From Cesiribacter sp. (lineage in GTDB: Bacteria > Bacteroidota > Bacteroidia > Cytophagales > Cyclobacteriaceae), in NCBI GenBank assembly GCA_030147305.1, contig JASLAE010000005.1:1-18868 (forward strand): DNA of 18,868 nucleotides. The letters are read 5' to 3'. The notes beneath the pieces were generated by a model. It saw nothing but the letters and a program-made list of their open reading frames with translations. It did no database searches and was not told the DNA's origin. Made by a program: the position numbers and the translations under genes. Numbering within the stretch: the stretch's first letter is position 1; each line of letters begins with the position of its first letter. Of this stretch, positions 15,032 through 18,868 are shown piece after piece.

Positions 15032-17332
15032 TTAAAATTTATAGTTAAGACTTACCGAAGGCAGCACCGGAAAAAGTGAAACCTGTCTGGCTACCAGTTT
15101 AAATTCATTGATTTCATTTCGGGGCAGTCGCTCAAAGTAAACGAAGTAGGCATTGCGTCTGTTATACAAATTATACACACCTAAACTCAGATCTGCTTCG
15201 CCCCAACTGGGCTTAAATTTATAGACCAGACCCAGGTCCATGCGATGGTAATTTGCCAGCTGAAAATTGTTCCGATCTGCGTACATGGGCACTATACCTG
15301 ATGTGCCGTCGCGCTGTCCCTGCACATAATAGCGGCTGGCGGGCAGGGTGGTAAGTGAGCCACTGCCGTAAACCCAGGTGCCTGAAATTGAGAGTCGTTT
15401 AGCCAGTTCCCTGTTAATGACTATGCTAATGTCGTGGCGCCTGTCCTGGCCGGCTAAAAAAGCCCTGCCCTCGTTTAATTCCTCGAACTGCCGCCAGGTC
15501 CAGCTAAGGGTGTAGCCAATCCAGCCGGTGGTTTTACCTTTTACTTTTTCCAGGTAAAACTCATTGCCGTAGGCCCATCCTTTGCCATAAACCAGGTCTG
15601 CAGTAACCTCTGGGTTTCCAAACATTTCTGCACCATTTTTAAAATCGATCTGATGCTGCATGTTGCGGAAATATACTTCATTGGATAAACGCCATTTGGT
15701 GTGCAGTTGCGACTCCAGGCCAAGGGCATACTGGTTAGCAAGCTGTGGCTTTATTTCATTGCTGGAGGGATACCAGAAACTTGTAGGCAGCGAAGCCCCC
15801 GAGCTGTTGACCAGGTGTACATATTGGTAGGCCCGGCTGTAGCCTGCTTTCAAGGCCAGTTTTCTGGCAGCCTGCCAGCGCAGGCTCATGCGGGGCTCCA
15901 GTCCCAACTGTGTTTTTTCCAGGGCAGAAAAGCTTGTAAAACGTAAACCACTTTCCAATCCTACTTTACTGCTGATTTGCCATTCATCAGATATATATAT
16001 GGCCCCTTCCAGTGCAGGCACCTTATCTGTATTGCTGGTTGTAGATTCTGGTATTTCCTCTTTATTCTCATGCTCTATGCGCAACACATCGAAATTATGG
16101 TGTGTTAGCGAAGCCCCAAAAGTGACAAAATGTTCATTAGGCAGGGCCAGGCCAAAATCTGCAGTGGCTGCCAGGTCCTGTATGCCCGAGCCAGCTGTCT
16201 GGGAGATTTCTTCAAAGCTGTTTCGGATCTGGTATTTGTATTCTGTGGCTGAGACAGAAAAATTACCGGAGAGTGTATTGGAGAACAGATGCTGCCATTT
16301 CAGTATCGCAGCTTTGTTGCCCCACAAAAAATCAAAAGCAAAGTTTGTATCCTTGAAATAGAACTTGTCACTGCCCTGGTACAGCGTCAGGCTGATGCGA
16401 TCATTCTTACCGGGCTTAAAAAATATTTTTGCGTTCAGGTCGTAGAAATAATAATCCGGGATGGGCTGATAACCTGGTTCATCGGCCATTGATTTATTGA
16501 TCCGGCGGGTAATCATGTCGAAATACGTCCGCCGGCCTGATACCATCCAGGAAAGTTTGTTTTTGATCAGAGGGCCTTCCAGCATCATGCGGGAGCTGAT
16601 TAAACCTGTACCCCCGGCACCCCGCACTTTCTGCAGATCCCCTTCTTTTAAGCTTATGTCTAAGACTGAAGCAAGCCTGCCGCCAAAACGTGCCGGAAAG
16701 TGCCCTTTGTAAAGCTTTACATCCTGGAGCAAATCGCTGTTAAAAACACTAAACATACCAAAGAGGTGAGAGGGGTTATAGAGGCTTACACCATCAATAA
16801 GCACCAGATTCTGATCTGCCTGGCCTCCTCTCACATAAAAGCCACTATTGCCCTCACTCCCGCTCTGCACGCCCGGTTTAAGCTGCAGCGTCTTCACCAG
16901 GTCCTGCTCTCCGAGCATCCCTACAGCCTTTTCTATATCTTCGGGAGTAAGATGGGTAATACCAGCCAGGTTACTGGAATAAGCATTAGAGATAGCACTG
17001 GCTTCTACCACCAGTTCCTGCAATTGCTCCTGCGCCGGTAAAAGCGCCAGCTGAAAAGTTGTATCCTGTTTAAAACTTAGTGTGAAGTTTTGCGTGCGGT
17101 AACCAACAAAGGATGCCCGTAACTGGTGTGTGCCAGCAGAGAGATTTTTGATTAAAAAATTGCCACCTGCATCTGTGACACTCCCCTCGCCCAAATCAGG
17201 CAGGTAGAGCGTAGCCCCTGGTAATCCTTCACCGCTAACCGCATCCGTAATTTGTCCGCTAAGCGTTATTTGCTGGCCCCAGGAACTTGCAGAACAGCAG
17301 AAGATGAGCAGCCCAAGCAGTATGTTCCGCAT
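15032..17332 (-). CDS. TonB-dependent receptor with carboxypeptidase-regulatory-like domain
   Basis: A 766-residue outer-membrane receptor. It has a signal peptide (1-19, ending SSWG-Q), then a carboxypeptidase-regulatory-like domain (about 22-98, SGQITDAVSGEGLPGATLYL, ASFVGYRTQNF). A plug domain follows (about 125-232) with the conserved GFYVRGGQADQNLVLIDGV (164-182) and PARFGGRLASVLDI (213-226). The remainder (about 240-766) is a strand-rich 22-stranded-type barrel ending SVSLNYKF, whose final Phe fits the BAM insertion signal. There is no long STN domain. It should import a TonB-dependent substrate, but the substrate cannot be told from sequence; no SusD homologue is present, only the DUF4249 gene 5 bases downstream. 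ATG 17330-17332 has a GAAAGGAA stretch about 10 bases upstream. Confidence 0.93.
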   Translation of the reverse strand: MRNILLGLLIFCCSASSWGQQITLSGQITDAVSGEGLPGATLYLPDLGEGSVTDAGGNFLIKNLSAGTHQLRASFVGYRTQNFTLSFKQDTTFQLALLPAQEQLQELVVEASAISNAYSSNLAGITHLTPEDIEKAVGMLGEQDLVKTLQLKPGVQSGSEGNSGFYVRGGQADQNLVLIDGVSLYNPSHLFGMFSVFNSDLLQDVKLYKGHFPARFGGRLASVLDISLKEGDLQKVRGAGGTGLISSRMMLEGPLIKNKLSWMVSGRRTYFDMITRRINKSMADEPGYQPIPDYYFYDLNAKIFFKPGKNDRISLTLYQGSDKFYFKDTNFAFDFLWGNKAAILKWQHLFSNTLSGNFSVSATEYKYQIRNSFEEISQTAGSGIQDLAATADFGLALPNEHFVTFGASLTHHNFDVLRIEHENKEEIPESTTSNTDKVPALEGAIYISDEWQISSKVGLESGLRFTSFSALEKTQLGLEPRMSLRWQAARKLALKAGYSRAYQYVHLVNSSGASLPTSFWYPSSNEIKPQLANQYALGLESQLHTKWRLSNEVYFRNMQHQIDFKNGAEMFGNPEVTADLVYGKGWAYGNEFYLEKVKGKTTGWIGYTLSWTWRQFEELNEGRAFLAGQDRRHDISIVINRELAKRLSISGTWVYGSGSLTTLPASRYYVQGQRDGTSGIVPMYADRNNFQLANYHRMDLGLVYKFKPSWGEADLSLGVYNLYNRRNAYFVYFERLPRNEINEFKLVARQVSLFPVLPSVSLNYKF

Positions 17333-17349
17333 ACGATTCCGTTCCTTTC

Positions 17350-17398
17350 ATACTGTATACCATTGCTACAGTATAAATGTTTCACGGTAGGGCTACAA
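17350..17398 (-). promoter_or_regulatory. candidate promoter with overlapping inverted repeat before the receptor gene
   Basis: On the minus strand TTG (17396-17398), 20 bases, then TATACTGT (17368-17375) resembles a Bacteroidota promoter with a poor -7 element. Overlapping it is a perfect 8-bp inverted repeat, ATACTGTA (17350-17357) and TACAGTAT (17367-17374), with a 9-base spacer. Its near edge is 18 bases before the receptor ATG. A repeat laid over the start site is how a repressor operator is usually arranged. It may instead help end the upstream AsmA-like transcript, but no T run follows. Confidence 0.4.
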
Positions 17399-17404
17399 GA
17401 TGGG

Positions 17405-18868
17405 CTACCAATCGAAAAAATCTTCTTCTTCCGGTGTTACAACTTCTTTTTGGCTCCTGCCTTTATTTCGGATGGTTTCCTTCAGCTCTTCTTTTTCTTT
17501 CTTGATGTCTGTAACAATCTTTTCTTTTACAGCATAGGAATCATAGCTGATCTTATAATCATCGGTAGTACCCTTAATGCGCAGGAACAAATGGGGTGCT
17601 CCTGCTTCCGGACGAACAGCAGATGCCGGCATCTGCTCTTTTTTTCCAACGAGCACTGCCTTGAGGGGCACCTTCACCCCATAGTCAATGTGCTGATCGA
17701 AAGTGTGGGTTCCTTCTATGGTTACCCGGGTAATATCTGACTCAATAACGGTAGCGGGTAAATAAATGGTTTTGTTGCGAACACTTACCTTGCTGTTGAT
17801 ATTGGAAAAGGTGATATCTGCCAGCCGTTGCTCGTTAATGAAGGCAGACAGGGACTGCATCGGTTCAAAACCTTTCAGTTGCCCGTTTACCACAAGCATA
17901 TCTGAATCGACGATAAGTTTTTCGTAACGAAAGCGTAACTTTTTGTCGAACTCCATGCTGGTATTGACATCTGCTGTTACTTTTCCCTTCAGGTGATGGG
18001 CGGTCAGAAAATCCTGGCTAAAATCGTGGAAGATATAAAAAACACTATCGGCATTGATACCTTCGAAATGAGCTTTGCCCGTAACACTTACGTCTTTAGG
18101 CCTGCGGGCATCTATATGCCCGTTTAACTGCATGTGGCCACCTGCAGCTTTTAATCGACCTCCTTTCACATAGGCAACCCCTTTTTCCACCACCAGTTCA
18201 CCGGCTACGTCACTGGCTTTAAACCGATCGAAATGGAGCTGCTTTACCTGACAATTAAAATAAAGATTCAGATCAGGCCTGATATCGAAAGCATAGTATT
18301 TCTCACCTGCTACAGCGCCTGTTGCTGCCTGCAACGTTTGCTTCTCTGCTGCACCCGAGTCTGCCAGCAACTGGTCAAAATCCAGGAAATCCGATTGTAA
18401 ATCTGCCTCAATGGCTATGGGCTGGTTTTCGAGCAGCAGGTAGGCAAAAATATTTTTAAAAAGGCCATTGACAACAAAGTGGCTGTTGCCTGCTTTGCCG
18501 CTCAGGTTGCTCAGGGCCAGATCCTGATTTCTGAAAATAAGGCTGCCATTAAGCTTGTTAAAAGGATAGGGAGAACCTTTTCTTACAAACTTCAGCTCCT
18601 GCAACACTACCTCGCCACCTGCCTGAATGCGGTTTAAGGTAGCACTTTGCTTCAGGTCATTCAGGCGTCCTTTAAAATCCATCTTCACCTTCAGCAGACC
18701 ACCTGCCTCAGCAATACCCGATATGGGATAAAACGCCAGCAGGGACGGGGCATCCAACTCGGAATCAGTCGTGAAAGAAAGATAATAATCATCGAAGTTA
18801 CTGAGGGTAAAAGCTCCCCGCACCGGCCGCCCTTTTAAACTGGCCTCCAGCCTGTCTACCCGCAATAC
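17405..18868 (-). CDS. AsmA-like protein, C-terminal part (runs off right edge)
   Basis: The last 487 residues of a larger protein; the frame is open to the end of the window at 18868, and the true start lies outside. The sequence is made of repeated beta-strand units (for example GGEVVLQELKFV, LNGSLIFRNQDLALSNLSGKAG, AYVKGGRLKAAGGHMQLNGHID, VTIEGTHTFDQHIDYGVKVPL), characteristic of the AsmA/TamB group. In that group long strand-rich periplasmic proteins, anchored in the inner membrane, form grooves thought to move lipids to the outer membrane. The C-terminus turns into a charged helix (about 60 residues, ITYDS-like then KKEKEELKET) and ends in acidic EEEDFFDW, an odd tail after the AsmA C-terminal region. 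The receptor gene follows 72 bases downstream on the same strand. Confidence 0.8.
   Translation of the reverse strand, partial: VLRVDRLEASLKGRPVRGAFTLSNFDDYYLSFTTDSELDAPSLLAFYPISGIAEAGGLLKVKMDFKGRLNDLKQSATLNRIQAGGEVVLQELKFVRKGSPYPFNKLNGSLIFRNQDLALSNLSGKAGNSHFVVNGLFKNIFAYLLLENQPIAIEADLQSDFLDFDQLLADSGAAEKQTLQAATGAVAGEKYYAFDIRPDLNLYFNCQVKQLHFDRFKASDVAGELVVEKGVAYVKGGRLKAAGGHMQLNGHIDARRPKDVSVTGKAHFEGINADSVFYIFHDFSQDFLTAHHLKGKVTADVNTSMEFDKKLRFRYEKLIVDSDMLVVNGQLKGFEPMQSLSAFINEQRLADITFSNINSKVSVRNKTIYLPATVIESDITRVTIEGTHTFDQHIDYGVKVPLKAVLVGKKEQMPASAVRPEAGAPHLFLRIKGTTDDYKISYDSYAVKEKIVTDIKKEKEELKETIRNKGRSQKEVVTPEEEDFFDW

Noticed and set aside
15888..16361. 157-codon plus-strand frame inside the TonB receptor gene
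   Set aside because: Serine- and cysteine-rich antisense translation without a domain; the receptor frame is complete.
17252..17740. 162-codon plus-strand frame crossing the gap between the receptor and AsmA-like genes
   Set aside because: It is antisense to both genes and its translation has no recognisable domain, although the hydrophobic stretch looks membrane-like at first sight.
18863..18865. TTG as a start codon for the AsmA-like gene
   Set aside because: The frame stays open to the window edge and the sequence there is mid-domain, so the gene is simply cut by the window.

Overview
The window reads as chromosomal DNA of a Bacteroidota bacterium, most likely of the order Cytophagales. 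Evidence for this includes two SusC/Oar-type TonB-dependent receptors with an N-terminal carboxypeptidase-regulatory-like domain, a DUF4249 lipoprotein next to one of them, a secreted FG-GAP repeat protein with a type IX secretion (T9SS) C-terminal sorting domain, a PorT-like beta-barrel protein, and almost no Shine-Dalgarno sequences. The genes are dense and intact. I saw no tRNA, rRNA, insertion sequence, integrase, CRISPR array or phage gene, so this looks like core genome, not an island.

Layout. 1-389 (-) is the start of an Oar-like TonB-dependent receptor that runs off the left edge; an AT-rich 485-bp gap follows it. 875-1987 (-) is an AI-2E family permease. 2277-2849 (-) is a small outer-membrane beta-barrel protein with a clear terminator behind it. 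2918-3715 (-) is a SpoU RNA methyltransferase, divergent from 3870-4784 (+), an RlmI/RlmK-like methyltransferase, and 4789-5667 (+), an RluA pseudouridine synthase. These three form an RNA-modification cluster. 5764-6234 (-) is an SRPBCC protein and 6374-7438 (-) an orphan membrane histidine kinase. 7680-8834 and 8822-9613 (+) overlap and encode a methionine/glutamine aminotransferase and an omega-amidase, which are consecutive enzymes of one pathway. 10013-12190 (-) is the T9SS cargo protein, coupled by an ATGA overlap to an unrecognised 136-residue protein at 9606-10016. 12243-13538 (+) is murF, followed 9 bp later by a DUF2461 gene at 13548-14210. 15032-17332 and 14211-15026 (-) are a TonB-dependent receptor and its DUF4249 lipoprotein partner. 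17405-18868 (-) is the C-terminal part of an AsmA-like protein that runs off the right edge.

Theme. Much of the window concerns the cell envelope: receptors, T9SS cargo, a beta-barrel protein, MurF and AsmA. The rest is RNA modification and an amino-acid transamination/repair pair. I found no convincing new multi-gene system. The items most worth a second look are the orphan protein coupled to the FG-GAP cargo, the RlmI-like enzyme without the usual catalytic cysteine motif, and several perfect palindromes placed in promoter regions.
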